Assembly (NCBI RefSeq): GCF_958298935.1
Contig: NC_084942.1
Location: forward strand, 5,897,501 to 5,961,500
Origin: Phragmites australis
Lineage: Eukaryota > Streptophyta > Magnoliopsida > Poales > Poaceae
Length of the DNA stretch: 64,000 bases
Direction: 5' to 3'
The notes beneath the pieces are model-generated. The model was not told the origin of the DNA. It did no database searches and worked only from the letters and a program-made list of their open reading frames with translations. Positions 23,689-34,960 of the stretch are shown here, in pieces; the first letter of the stretch is position 1, and each line of letters opens with the position of its first letter. The position numbers and the translations under genes were made by a program.

Positions 23689-26600
23689 TGTGAGGAACCG
23701 TCCAAATAGTATTCTAATTAATCATCAGGAGGATCATTATTCATAATCACAACCTCGACGATTAACCAGAATACCATTCCGGTAGTCCCGGCACGTGTTT
23801 TGTGCCCAGGATCGGAACACATGCCTTCCAACTCAAATATCACAACACAGTTTAATAGAGAGCAAATAATTAAACTGGATTACCATTGTTAAACAAGCAA
23901 CTGCTTCCACAATTTACAACAAAATAGGAACAACAACAACTACTACGCAGCGGAAGAAAAACCTATACAACAAAAGAGTATGGAGCCGTATGCCCTTAGG
24001 CTCCATACCAAAAGCGCCGGAGTTCGGAGTAGAAGGTGCTACTCCTGCCCGCCACCCTGATCGGCAGGCACAAAGTAGCCGAACACTGCCCCATCTTCGC
24101 CGACCTGCGAACCTGAAAGCAACTTAAGGGCAGCACCCTTAGTACGAAGGTACTAGCAAGTCTTACACAGTATGAGTATATATATTCTCGACTCCAAGGA
24201 TCATGCATTTAAAGCTGTAGCAAGGATTAAGACATGTTTAAGTTCATTAAGCGGTAAGCAACCTAGACTCTAGGTGTAAGCAACTGACTTAACCAACCAC
24301 CGACTCAAACCCTGCCAACCACCTGATCAAAACAGATATGTAACAACAAATGTATAAAAGCAAACCATTCCCACCAAACCACCAACCACATACCGACCAA
24401 ACCACCCCAATCCAACCATGCCACAACCCACATCGAAACTCTACGACCAAAATATGGTCGCTCGGTGGAGATAAGCGATAGCGATGCTCATGACCGAGAG
24501 CGCGGCAGCTCGAACTGATTATACACCCTGCAGGGGGATACTCCTGGACCCACACGACACAGGGACCATACGGCTTGTGCCACCCGCTAAGATGCGCACA
24601 AGGGGGTACCCGTGACAACCTTTCCCAACCAGGCCCAACCATGTGGATCAACCATAGCTCGGCGAGGCGGTATTAGAACTACTCCCCGAGCAAACTAATA
24701 CCGCTAAAAGCCCGGACTCAAACCGGACTCACACCGTCTATGACGAGGCCCACATGACCAGGTCTGCGAAGGTAATCGGCTCGCCTACCATTATATCAGC
24801 ATGTGGTGAGTAAGGTATGTGCTAAAGCCGACTACACCGATGATCGGTGCTTAACCGGTGCAAGCGGTCTACGGTGTCCGGGTTCCCTCCCCGAACTGCC
24901 TGAGGACTCCTCGTGAGCAGATGACACCCCTAACACCGCCCACACCTCGTCTCAACTCACCACTCACCAAACCGACTCATCATCAACACAACCATAAGTG
25001 CGAACAAATAATAAGTCCTAGGCTCGCGACAACGGTGGACGCCGTCGTCGACTTCTACCGGAAAGCCTAAGTACCACTAAGCATAGCGAACTAAAATTAG
25101 ACCTCGATGACACCACTAGGCTCCTAGGAACAACACATGACACGTGACCGAAATGGGATAATGCATCGGCATAGGTTCTACCCAACTCAGTACCCGACAC
25201 ATGCAATGTATACATAAGCGTAGATAACATATTAAAATTTCGAGTAGACACGGTGCAATATGAACGATGCTTGCCTTGCTGCCCTGAATCCGAAAGGTGG
25301 GACGCCTCACGATCGCCCACGGCCTCCGGGATCGACGGATCGGCGTTCACTACAGAGAGCAACGCGTGCAATGTAATGAGCATGTATGAAATGCGATCAT
25401 GTAAGAAAAATATGCTCCACAATACATGACAACATTATTCCAAGATCGTACTGTCCAAACCAGAATTTTCCAAGTGGTCTCAAAAAGTTTGGAGTTCCTA
25501 CGAACTAACTACGAATTTTACAAGCTATCAGCTATCAGGAAAGCCTGATAAACCGTGCTCGGGGTGCCCGGGGTGAACAGTACTCACGGGCACCCGGGGT
25601 GCTCGGGATGAACAGTACCCGGGGGTGCTCGGGTGAACAGTACCCGGGGTGCTCGGGTGACCGCGCTCGTGCTCGGGTGAACAGTACCGGGGGGTCGTCG
25701 GGTGAACAGTACCCGGGGTGCTCGGGAGTGCTCGGGGTGACTGCGCTCGTGCTCGGGTGAACAGTACCAGGGGGTCGTCGGGTGAACAGTATCAGGGGGT
25801 GCTCGGGTGAACAGTACCCGGGGTGCTCGGGTGAACAGTACTCGGCGCTACAGTAAAAATCAGCCTCGCGCAGCTCCAGAACAGCAGCCATTACGAAGGG
25901 AAAAATTAGGCTAAACTAACCTGAGAGTCTCTCTAAATCAAAAGTAAAAATGCCTAGAAGGGTGTACAGGGTCTAGACTTTGCTCAACCGCATGGCAACA
26001 TGATTCCTAACTCAAATCCACAGAAATCCTCATTTGTTCCCAGACTGCAGAACTTTAAGAACCTTGCAACCCTAGTTCCAGATTCAAGATCTATCCAACC
26101 AAAAATGAGCATACATGCCATGGGAGCCTAGCAGACTCACCCAATGTCCTTTGCTGAGGTTGGTGATCGCCAGTTGAAGGAGGAAACGACGGAAAATGGC
26201 TTGAAGAAGAGAGGAAAAACTGCTGCTTCCTTGCTTCTCCCAAAGAACACCAAACAAGTTCAGAACCAGCTCGAATTCCTTCGGGGAAACTGAAAATGAA
26301 TTGGATGGACGAGTAGTCCTTGAGCTGGTGGTCTCGTGAGTACCACATACGTACCTTGATCTTGCTCCCAGAGGTAGGGATCCAAAGGGGAAAAAAGGAA
26401 GCCTAAGGGAGAGAGTGAGAGAGACAGCCAACTCCAACTTGCTTCCTCAAAAAGCCTTATCTGGTGGAGTGGGTGAGTAGTACGTATGGGCAAGCTTTTT
26501 AGGGGGAGAGAGAGTGTTGTCCACTTATAGAGAGATATTTTCCACCCAAGTGGGCCCCATTTACCTAGCGGAAAGTCCAGACTTGCTTCCAGCTCCTTTA

Positions 26601-26732
26601 TTTCTCTTAGTTTTTCCTTCTCCCACCTCATTGACTCAAAGTGAAGTGCTCCAGTGACCCAAACTGGAACATGAAGCTGAAATTGCATGTTTTAGGATTA
26701 AAACACACAATTATGGATTTCGGAACGTGACA
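23689..26732 (-). repeat. 5' LTR of the young gypsy element (right copy)
   Basis: Same length and, in all stretches compared, the same sequence as 15299-18342. As the 5' LTR it should hold the promoter. It carries the same GC-rich repeat block at 25550-25846. Confidence 0.95.
25550..25846. repeat. GTGCTCGGG / GAACAGTACC repeat block, right LTR
   Basis: Counterpart of the block at 17160-17456, offset by 8390, with the same unit order. Confidence 0.85.
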
Positions 26733-26737
26733 GCTCG
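26733..26737. repeat. Target site duplication GCTCG, right copy
   Basis: Matches 15294-15298; directly follows the CA end of the right LTR. Confidence 0.93.
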
Positions 26738-26988
26738 CCACTGGCGGTCAGACCGGCGTTGGCTCGGTTGGACCGTCAGGAAGGGTTTCTTCCCCGTTGC
26801 TTTCTAATGGTTTTGGGTCTTTCTTACCACCTCCATACAGTTTTTACTCAAAACATACACAGCAGAAAGGTGCATAGACTAAATACTTGCACTTTTGAAA
26901 CATTTTTAAATGCTTAAACGTGAGTTTTAGGATGCCCTAATGCTAATGCATGCTTAATGCCAAAATTATGATTTTTTGGGTTGTGACA
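26738..26988 (-). repeat. Old Tekay-like solo LTR, segment 3 of 3
   Basis: Resumes the old LTR after the young insertion: GGTCAGACC repeats continue and the segment ends TTTGGGTTGTGACA, the same TG-to-CA terminus type as the young LTR (on the minus strand TGTCACAACCC). The five bases after it are TTATT. I found no matching duplication at the estimated left end near 11010. Confidence 0.75.
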
Positions 26989-27240
26989 TTATTCTTTGTC
27001 TTCCCACTTTGGTGTTGTACTGCTTGCATGTTCAGCATTGCTCGGTAATGCATCTTATCCTTCACATTTGAATTTAATTGCTCGATGATCTTAGTTATGA
27101 TCTGAAACTGGGCAACTTTCCGAGTAAAATAGCTATGAACTTGTTGAGGCCTCCAGATTATTTGCCGCACCTTTACTCTCTCAACTATGATAACATGAAC
27201 GAGCTGTTGTGGTGCAGTAGCCTTTGATATCAATTCCGAA
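26989..27240 (-). pseudogene. Unidentified coding-like fragment
   Basis: A minus-strand frame (27233 to about 26989) reads SKATAPQQLVHVIIVERV, then IWRPQQVHSYFTRKVAQF and MHYRAMLNMQAVQHQSGK, ending where the old LTR begins. The composition looks like real protein rather than chance frames, but I do not recognise the family. It could be an exon relic of a gene or transposon interrupted by the LTR. No neighbouring exon is visible. Confidence 0.35.
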
Positions 27241-27770
27241 TCTTAATCATTAATTTTACATAGTAGCAGCTCTGTTGTGGACTTATTTACACTAGAGAAA
27301 TAGTAAAAGTTCAAGTTAGTTGAATCTTGGGAGTTGCCTAGTTAATGATGATTCATAAGGTGTAGTTAGGAGGCAGGACACTTGTTGTCCTGGGGCCAAT
27401 TGCACATAACATTCTGAGAGCTCTCATTTTATCTCTTCATACCTGCTATTCAGTCCTGATAATACAAATGATTATGAATGCTTTCTTTTATAAAATATTA
27501 CTATTCTTACTCATGTTCAGTCTTTATAGTACACATGAATTTTTATTCTTGTTTATATGCTATTATATATTCTTGTTTATATGTATGCATATTGCACAAC
27601 AAGTTCATGATGGCTAAAACTAAATTTGTAAGAAAGCCCTAAAAGTGAACCCAATTTGCGTCACCTCAGTCTCCTATTCGGGAGTGTTTGATTATAAATA
27701 TGATTTGGTAACTCATCATATTTATAAGAAGATGCTCCCTAACTATCCACGAACTTTAAATAGTTCGAGA
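27241..27770. other. No gene seen
   Basis: AT-rich spacer, no recognisable element. Confidence 0.4.
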
Positions 27771-27966
27771 ATATGTGGCCCAAGTAGTAGGTTTATACGC
27801 TCTTGTATGGTTCTAGAGAGAATTTTGGTGGTATCTCCCGGTTGTTCTCTAGATACATACCTTCTTGGCTCGTTGTTGAGATGTGTATTCGGAGAACAGT
27901 AGGGAGATGCTACCGAAATTTTCTCTAGAACCATACAAGAGTATAGAAACCTACTCAGACCACATA
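27771..27966. repeat. Foldback: inverted repeat, arms about 90 bp
   Basis: The left arm (about 27771-27865, with TCTTGTATGGTTCTAGAGA and GGTATCTCCCGGTTGTTCTC) and the right arm (about 27875-27966, with TCTCTAGAACCATACAAGA and GAGAACAGTAGGGAGATGC) are imperfect reverse complements with a spacer of about 10-20 bp. The transcript could form a long hairpin. No transposon termini or target duplication are evident. Confidence 0.8.
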
Positions 27967-28265
27967 TCCTATGGTGGCACTCGGGCTTTTGTGCACACGT
28001 CTCATCGCATTTATGAGATGAGCACCTTTTGTCGCATGCAAGAGTCGTGAGCACAGAGCCCCAAGCAAGACTACGCATGACCCTATCAAGAGCATCATCA
28101 TTAACTGAAAGGCTTGTGACCGCACCCTAGCTGACCCATGTGCACATGGCGACACCTTATGGTGGCACTTTGGGTTCTTGCGCACACATCTCGTCGTGCC
28201 CCTTTCAACACATGCAAGAGTCATGGGCACAAGGCCCCAAGCGAGACTGCACATAACCCAATCAG
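27967..28265 (+). repeat. Direct repeat, about 187-bp period, two copies
   Basis: A block of about 110 bp (TATGGTGGCACT, GCACACGTCTC / GCACACATCTC, GCATGCAAGAGTC / ACATGCAAGAGTC, CCCCAAGC(A/G)AGACT) occurs at about 27969-28085 and 28155-28262. Confidence 0.7.
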
Positions 28266-28660
28266 ACACACTACTGTTTCCACACGCCATCAGTACTTAC
28301 CTCGAGGACAAAGAAAAAATCTTGCCTCCATGCACGACCCCCACTACAACGTCTCAAGTGGCAAGAAGACTTACCATTAGGAAAGCTGAAGGGCTCATTT
28401 TGACCTTTGCACGGACTCTAAAACATGGTGCCTCTACCAGCATCACAATAGCCTTCAGCCTCGATGCCACCTACACCACCGAGCCTCGCCGTCCCCATCC
28501 GGCTCTGACATCATCGCTCATGGTTATCACCAAAAGACTCCTATACGGATAAATGCTACGACGTGAGATATCCAGACTACGGGGCCGGGCTGGAGTTAGT
28601 TCCATCTACATCCGCTCACCCCTCCTTACCTCGGGCCAATAAATGAGGGGGTATTATTGG
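28266..28660. other. No gene seen
   Basis: Mixed composition, no recognisable domain or element boundary. A run of ten or more Gs occurs near 28660. Confidence 0.35.
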
Positions 28661-28859
28661 GGGGGGGGGGAGGGGATACCTTAGCCCGTAGATATCACTA
28701 AAAAGGTCACCACCAGGAGCTCCATTGGAACCCTTGGGTTTCAACTCCACAAAAGAAAGTCCGGCTTCTAGAGGTTGTGGGTCCCTCTGGAAGCTATCCC
28801 CAAGACAGGAGAAGAAGCCGTCCTCTAAGGGAGGGTGGGGGCCGTCTCTAGGGACCCTC

Positions 28860-29110
28860 AACACCTTTGGAGACACGGTCTCCCAGAGCCCCTGTCTCCT
28901 GGAACCCCTATCTCCCAAAGCCCTCAATGCCTCCGAAGCCACAGCCTCCCGGAGCCCCACTCTCCTGGAGCCCTCGATGCCTCCAAAGCCATAGCCTCCT
29001 GATGCCCCTGTCTCCCAAAGCCCCTGTCTCTCGGAGCCCTAGACGCCCCCAAAGCCACGGCCTCCCCGAGCCCTAGTCTCTCAGAGCCCCTGTCTCCCGG
29101 TGTCTGGGTA
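28860..29110 (-). repeat. GC-rich degenerate tandem repeat
   Basis: Repeated GAGCCCCTGTCTCC / AAAGCC(C/A)C / GATGCCTCC(G/A)AAGCC units about 25-50 bp apart. On the minus strand these resemble the GGGAGGC units at 8036-8270. Confidence 0.6.
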
Positions 29111-30960
29111 GGCTCCCCCAGAACCTGGAGAGTGGGCATGTATGATCTTAGAGAAAGATCAATCAGAGAGGGCCCACCAGCTGTCCTCCTCCTGTAAGGA
29201 AGTGATCAACATTCAATGCGATGCATATGGAAGCCATCCTAACATCCCAAGTGCAAACGGAGGCTGGACTGACACCTTGGATAGTGTGACGCTGCAATAG
29301 GCGACTGGCTAGGCGCCTCGTCCCTAGGGCCGCTTGCACTACTATATTGCCATGATAGATAATATATTCTGGTTAGGGGTAAAATACATCCTACCTAGAC
29401 CCCTGTCGAGTGATTCGACCGGTCCTAGGTTTCTGTGGGATAGCGATAGTTTGTATCGCTATCTAAGGGTATATTTGTACATTTATACCCTATATGACAC
29501 TATAAATATAGACCTTTGGCCATCAGACCAAGGGGGCAATCCTTCTGGACCATTACATATCTGGTATTCCTCCATCTCCACTTCTTCTCCAAGTTTGAGC
29601 ACACTTCTGTGAGTGTAGTCTCGCTGCACTTGTTCGCGCAAGACATATTCTTGCGCCAACATCAACCAACTCCGAGTGGTTGCGTCATGCTCCGCGACCA
29701 GCACCGAGCAAGTATATCGACCAACCGAGTAGATTCTTGACCAGCTGAGCATCATCGTTAAGATCTACACGCCGAGGAGATCAGCGCCGCAATAGCAGCA
29801 TCGCCTCTACAGTATCCGCACGTACTTGGCAGAATCGCTGAGCGCCGATGTGCTAGCACCGCACGCACGACTAGGGTTTTAGGAGATCATGTGGAGGGTT
29901 GCGGCTAGAGTTTTGGAGTGGCTCTTCCCCCTCACGCCCCACCCCACATCTCTCCTTATAAAGAGCTCGCTAATGGGCTCCCACGTTAGAAGCCCTTTAG
30001 GACTCAAACACCTCATGGATCACATTCCAATCAAACTCATATACAAATACAATTCGTATGTTTTGTTCCAACCCATTAAGTGTGTGACCCGTTAGGTTTA
30101 TATACAAACAGCTATGACTCGAAACCCTTTCCAAACTAAAATTAATAGCAGTCCCTAGCAGGACATGTTGACTTCCGAGTATACTCAAAGATCATATCAG
30201 TTGAACTTTGATATACATATGCATTGATCCCTTTATCTCATGATATTAGTCAAGCTCAAGGCGAGATATATGTCACCTTTGTGATAGCTCGATCATTCAC
30301 TCGATCAAGTAGTGGATTCATCGTGATTAACTTTTTAATCATATTGGCATGGCCATGTATTTTCTCAATCCAACTATCTCGAGGGGGTCAGAGATATATC
30401 TCGTTATCAAGGAGTAGCAAATCCCATCTTGATCGTTCACACCTCACGACATATTTCATGACAAACTCGAGAGCTACTTTTATGACTACCCAATTATGGA
30501 GTAGCGTTTGGTAGCTCTAAAGTATGTCACTACACATTTCAAAAATCAATGACGATCTCAGGTCTAATGATCCTGCAAGTACACTATTTAAAATAACAAC
30601 TAATATCATATTATAAATAACAATCCTAGCAGTATCTCAAAGTGGGTCTATCCAACATCATATTCTCTAACATGAATGTTCACATTATTGATTTGGTATC
30701 TTATGAACATGATCATCGGTCGATACATGTGCTGGTCTTATGAATTATCATGATGATATATGACCAGAGATCAAATTAGAATAACATCATGATATAAACA
30801 AAGAGTTTCACGAATAATTCACATATTTGTTAATCAATATAAATGATAATTATTCTTAGAATAACAAATTATTCAGAAGTACATGAACATAGACATATGA
30901 TATAATCATCCCTATGATTCCCTTTAGGGAATATCACCTTCGGTTCTAATAGTTATAGTT
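29111..30960. repeat. Probable LTR-retrotransposon remnants, unassigned
   Basis: No coding domain is left. Promoter-like pieces (CACTATAAATATAGACC near 29500; CTTATAAAGAGC near 29957) and terminal-looking stretches suggest decayed LTRs, perhaps copia-type, from more than one insertion. I cannot define ends or duplications. Confidence 0.4.
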
Positions 30961-31784
30961 AATTATTAAAGTATATTTCTCAAAATTTATGTAGGTCTCA
31001 TGATTTATAATTCCTACTACCTCACAGAAAAAATACTAAGATGAGACTCGCTTTATATTTAGAACTATCTTTTTATTATATTCTAATAGTTAAAACTAGC
31101 TGCTAACTCTTACATTAAAACTGCCCTCAGTCTCAGCTGCTCCTAGACCATATTTCTAGTGTCAGGAGCGCAAGTCTGGCTTTTTTGTGCCAGCAAACCA
31201 ACCAACCGGCATGTGACATCTATCTCGTGCTGTACATGCGCAACGTTTTGCCCGTGGAAGTTACTTCTTCCCTCAGACTTTACATACATGTCTCAAGTGA
31301 CCACGTTAATGGCCTATGGGTGCACAACAAGAGATTATATATGTATGGTTTCCATGTTTATCTGGCATTCTTCTCTTTGTTTTTGTCTCCTATTAGATCA
31401 GTATAGCTAGGTTTCCTAAACCGTTAGAAGTGGAGCAGGCATCAAGTGGCACCTCCTCTCCAAGTAATAAATAAATAAAAATAGAACTCTTTAAGCCTAT
31501 CCTCCAACCCTAGCTGTAGCATACCCACTTGCCCACCACGCAAACTCATGTGCACCATTGGTTATGCGGCTTCTCTCCGGTATCGATGAGGCCCCCTGAG
31601 GCCGTATATGTTGGTTTTCCCCATTCAATTCATCCCTTCTGTTTGTAACTCTTTCCTGCTAATGTTGTCGCTTCCCTAGCCCTATCTGGCTTTCAACACT
31701 ATCACTGCTCATTTTTTTCTCATGAGAATGAAAATAAATAAATATAGCAGGTGAAGGAGCCTATTAAAAGTGGCACACGAGGCA
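30961..31784. other. No gene seen
   Basis: AT-rich intergenic sequence; the open frames at 31159-31410 have no recognisable domain. Confidence 0.4.
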
Positions 31785-33130
31785 GCTTCACCGTAGGTAG
31801 CATGAGGTGCCGACAAGCCATTTGATTTCGTGATGGCGTGTGCTCCGCCTTGCTTGAAGCGTTGGTACACTAGACAGCTTCATCATGGGTAACGTGAGGT
31901 GTCGACAAGCCAGTCAATTTCATTGATGGCGAAGCCAGTAAGTTATGTGTAGCCTGAGGTGCCGATGAAACCAATCAATTTTGTCGATAGCATGAGGTAC
32001 CAAGAAGCCAATCGGTTTTGTTGATGGCGTGTGCTTGGCCTTAGTAGAAACATTGGATAGTAGTAAATGAAACAATTTCACTCATGGGTAGCATAATGTG
32101 CCGACAAGCCAATTTGTCTTTTCTTTACTGACGTGTGCTCGGTCTTGTTGGAAGCTTTGGATAGTGGCACACTTGAAACTTCACCGTAGGTAGCATGAGG
32201 TGCCGATAAGCCATTTGATTTCGTTGCTAGTGTGTGCTCCACCTTGGCACACTAGACAACTTCATCATGGGTAACGTGAGGTGCCAACAAGCCAATTGAT
32301 TTCATTGATGGCGAAGCCAATCAGTTGTGTGTAGCCTAAGTTGCCGATGAAGCCAACAGTTTTGTCGATAGCATGAGGTACCAAGAAGCCAATCAGTTTT
32401 GTCAATGGTCTGTGCTTGGCCTTGCTAGATGCATTGGATAGTAGTACACAAAACAATTTCACTAGTTGGTAGGATGAGGTGCCGACAAGCCAATTTATCT
32501 TTTCTTTACTGGCGTGTGCTCGATCTTGCTGGAAGTGTTGGACAGTGGCACTCTTGACAACTTCACCATAGGTAGCATGAGCTGCCGACAAGCCAATTTA
32601 TCTTTTCTTTACTGGCGTGTGCTCGATCTTGCTGGAAGTGTTGGACAGTGGCACTCTTGACAACTTCACCATAGGTAGCATGAGCTGCCGACAAGCCATT
32701 TGATTTCGTGATGGCGTGTGCTCCACCTTGTTTGAAGCATTGGTACACTAGACAGCTTCATCATGGGTAACGTGAGGTGCCGACAAGCCAATGATTTCAT
32801 GGATGGCGAAGCCAATCAGTTGTGTGTAACTTGAGGTGCCAACTAAGCCAATCAGTTTTGTCGACAGCATGGGGTACCAAGAAGCCAATCGATTTTGTTG
32901 ATGGCGTGTGCTTGGCCTTACTAGAAGAGTTGGACAATGGCACACGAAACAATTTCACTTGTAGGTAGCATGAGGTGCCGACAAGCCAATCTGTCTTTTC
33001 TTTACTAACGTGTGCTCGATCTTATTGGAAGCGTTGGGCAATGTCACATTTAACAACTTCACCGTAGGCAGCATGAGATGCCGACAAACCATTCGATTTC
33101 GTTGATAGCTTGTGCTCAACATTACTCAAA
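31785..33130. repeat. Higher-order tandem repeat array, unit about 390 bp
   Basis: The anchor word CTTCACC(G/A)TAGG(T/C)AGCATGAG occurs at about 31786, 32180, 32561, 32664 and 33058, giving spacings of about 394, 381, 103 and 394 bp. Each large unit is built from about five related subunits of 70-100 bp sharing GAGGTGCCGACAAGCCAAT and GGCGTGTGCTC words. The 103-bp step (32561-32664) is a separate, almost perfect local duplication. Minus-strand open frames across it simply reflect the repeat. The array lies about 1.1-2.5 kb upstream of the putative SEU transcript start. Confidence 0.85.
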
Positions 33131-34270
33131 ACACTGGACCAATGCATGCTTCCCGCGCCAAAAGACAAATGATGAAGTTGGGACGATTTATGAATCCCCA
33201 TGTTATGAACTCAACTAACATTGAAAGCATACGATCTATGTGTAGCAAATATTTGTAATTGTCTAGTATGATCTTATTGTATACTGAAGTAAACTACTAA
33301 ATATGGAGTAACTTCCATGCTCTGCGTTTGGGTAGCCAAGCAGGCGCAGGCAGTCGAAAGGCCTATTAAGTCTGTCACTTTAGTCCCATGTATTGCTTGG
33401 AACTAGCAACCCTAGTCCTATTTTAGCGTTGGCTCAAGCTTGACACCATTGACCGCAGCTAAGCCAGCTCACAAAAATCCTTTTTGACGATGGTGAGTGG
33501 TTGGTTACCCATGCATGGGAATATGGGATGGAGAAGTGGGGTGTCGACGCCAATGCTAGAGTGGGAAATATCACATCGACGTCGTGAGTTGAGGAGTGCT
33601 TGTGCTTCTATTTCTGTTTTTTGTAGAGGAAAGTTGAGAATCTCGGAGGCACCCGGAGATCCTCGGTCGGAAGTCGCCGGCGGCCGGAAGCTGAACGCCG
33701 CCCGCCGGCGCTAGGAGATAGTAAAGCCGGAGAGAGTGAGCGCGTTCACACGGTGATTGACTGGACCGGTCGTGAGCTGACGTGATGGCTCATCACTGAC
33801 ACCGCAGCGCAGGAAGGGGACAGGCCACCATTGCCGTCACGCGCCCGGGCCGTGCCAAGCCACGCCCCACCCCCGCGGCGTCGCGCGCGCACCAACCAAT
33901 CTCCCCCTGCGAGACCCCCCACGCAACTGACACCGGGGACCCAGGAGGACCCCGCGCCTCTCGGGCCCCACAAGGCAGTGACCGGCGCGTCGCGTCCGAC
34001 GATCCTTTTGACCTCCCCCCTAGCAACTGAAGCGCAGCCAGCGGCGGAAAGGGAGAAGAGCGAACGAAACGGACCCGAGCACACCCCGCGCCGCCGCGCC
34101 CACGCTAGCCCCACGACGTCTCGGGCCCGCACGTCAGTGGCGTAGGGTCGGGGTGGAGCATGGTTGCGGTCGCTGCCCCCGGACCTCAATGGAATTCCAA
34201 TGGGGCTGTGAGTCTTGACGTCCGCAAGGGCGGACCCCCGGGACACGCGCACGCAGCCACGCCAGGCCAG
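33131..34270 (+). promoter_or_regulatory. Upstream region of SEU
   Basis: Becomes strongly GC-rich from about 33640, as grass promoters and 5' leaders often do. No clear TATA box is visible. A pyrimidine patch (CT repeat) at about 34298-34330 is typical of plant core promoters or 5' leaders. Open frames on both strands here have no domain. Confidence 0.45.
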
Positions 34271-34960
34271 GGCGGCGGAAGTCGTAGGATTTTCTACTGC
34301 TCTCTCTCTCTCTCTCTCTCCCCCTCTCTCCCCTCGTCGCTTCCACTTCCTCCTCTCGTTCTCCTCGCTTCGTCCGCTCGACCGGTGCGGAGGGCTCTCG
34401 CTCGTCACGGCGGAACCCTAGTTCGTCTTGGCGCCACCTCGGCGCCGGAGGCGGAGGTTGGATTGTGCGGCGCTGCAGTTTGAGCCCCGGATCGGCGGGT
34501 TCGGCCGCGGGTTCGCTCGGATCGAGGAGGCTCCGATGCGGGGAGGCTGCGGGGTCGCGGTCCTGGCCGGAACGAGCGTGCGGTGGTGAATTCCGGTGGT
34601 TGTCTCGTTCGGAGAGGCGGTGGTGGGAGCTCGGGGCCGCTGCCTAATCCGCGCCTCATTCTGCTACTGCCTCCGAGTCTTCGGCCCGTTCGGTGCTCCT
34701 CGTCGGTTGGTTCCGGTGGATTTCCAGACCAAGGGGTGCTACTGCTGCTTTCGCTCGAGTAATCTCGTTCGGTTTTTGGTGCTGGTGGAGTTGCAATCTG
34801 CGCTAGATTTGCGCGTTCTGTGAAGAAGTTACGTTGTTTGCCACGACCTGCAGCGGATGCTTGTTCGTGCTCGAGGCGCGGTGGATCTCGAGTGGTTCTG
34901 CTGTACGGAGTAAAGGTCCGGTTTTGGACTGGATTCTGGGGGCACCGGTCTCCTGCTAGT
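34271..34960 (+). other. 5' leader of SEU with short upstream ORFs
   Basis: GC-rich leader between the CT patch and the coding start. Two short ATG upstream ORFs are visible: 34536-34589 (17 codons plus stop) and 34857-34913 (18 codons plus stop). If the leader is unspliced, both would be met before the main ATG. A leader intron cannot be excluded. Confidence 0.5.

Larger units (their letters stand above)
15299..26732 (-). mobile_element. Complete, young Ty3/gypsy element (chromovirus, Tekay-like)
   Basis: This 11434-bp element has two 3044-bp LTRs (15299-18342 and 23689-26732), every corresponding position offset by exactly 8390. It is flanked by the 5-bp target duplication GCTCG at 15294-15298 and 26733-26737. 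On the minus strand the 5' LTR is the right copy, followed by a tRNA-iMet primer binding site (TGGTATCAGAGCC), one continuous gag-pol frame and a polypurine tract before the left LTR. I saw no difference between the LTRs in any stretch compared, and the open frames in both copies translate identically, which indicates a very recent insertion. The long LTRs, the single gag-pol frame and the C-terminal chromodomain-like tail place it among chromoviruses, most likely the Tekay/Del lineage. All parts needed for autonomous movement appear present. Confidence 0.95.

Noticed and set aside
31785..33130. CRISPR-like array
   Set aside because: Units are long, degenerate and contiguous without unique spacers, in a plant genome with no cas genes; it is a tandem repeat.
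33746..34408. 220-codon open frame on the minus strand upstream of SEU
   Set aside because: Arg/Gly/Ser-rich low complexity caused by GC-rich promoter DNA; no domain and it overlaps the likely SEU leader.
34820..34960. In-frame N-terminal extension of SEU
   Set aside because: The extension would have to start at a GTG codon; the first ATG in frame is at 34961 and gives the usual SEUSS N-terminus.
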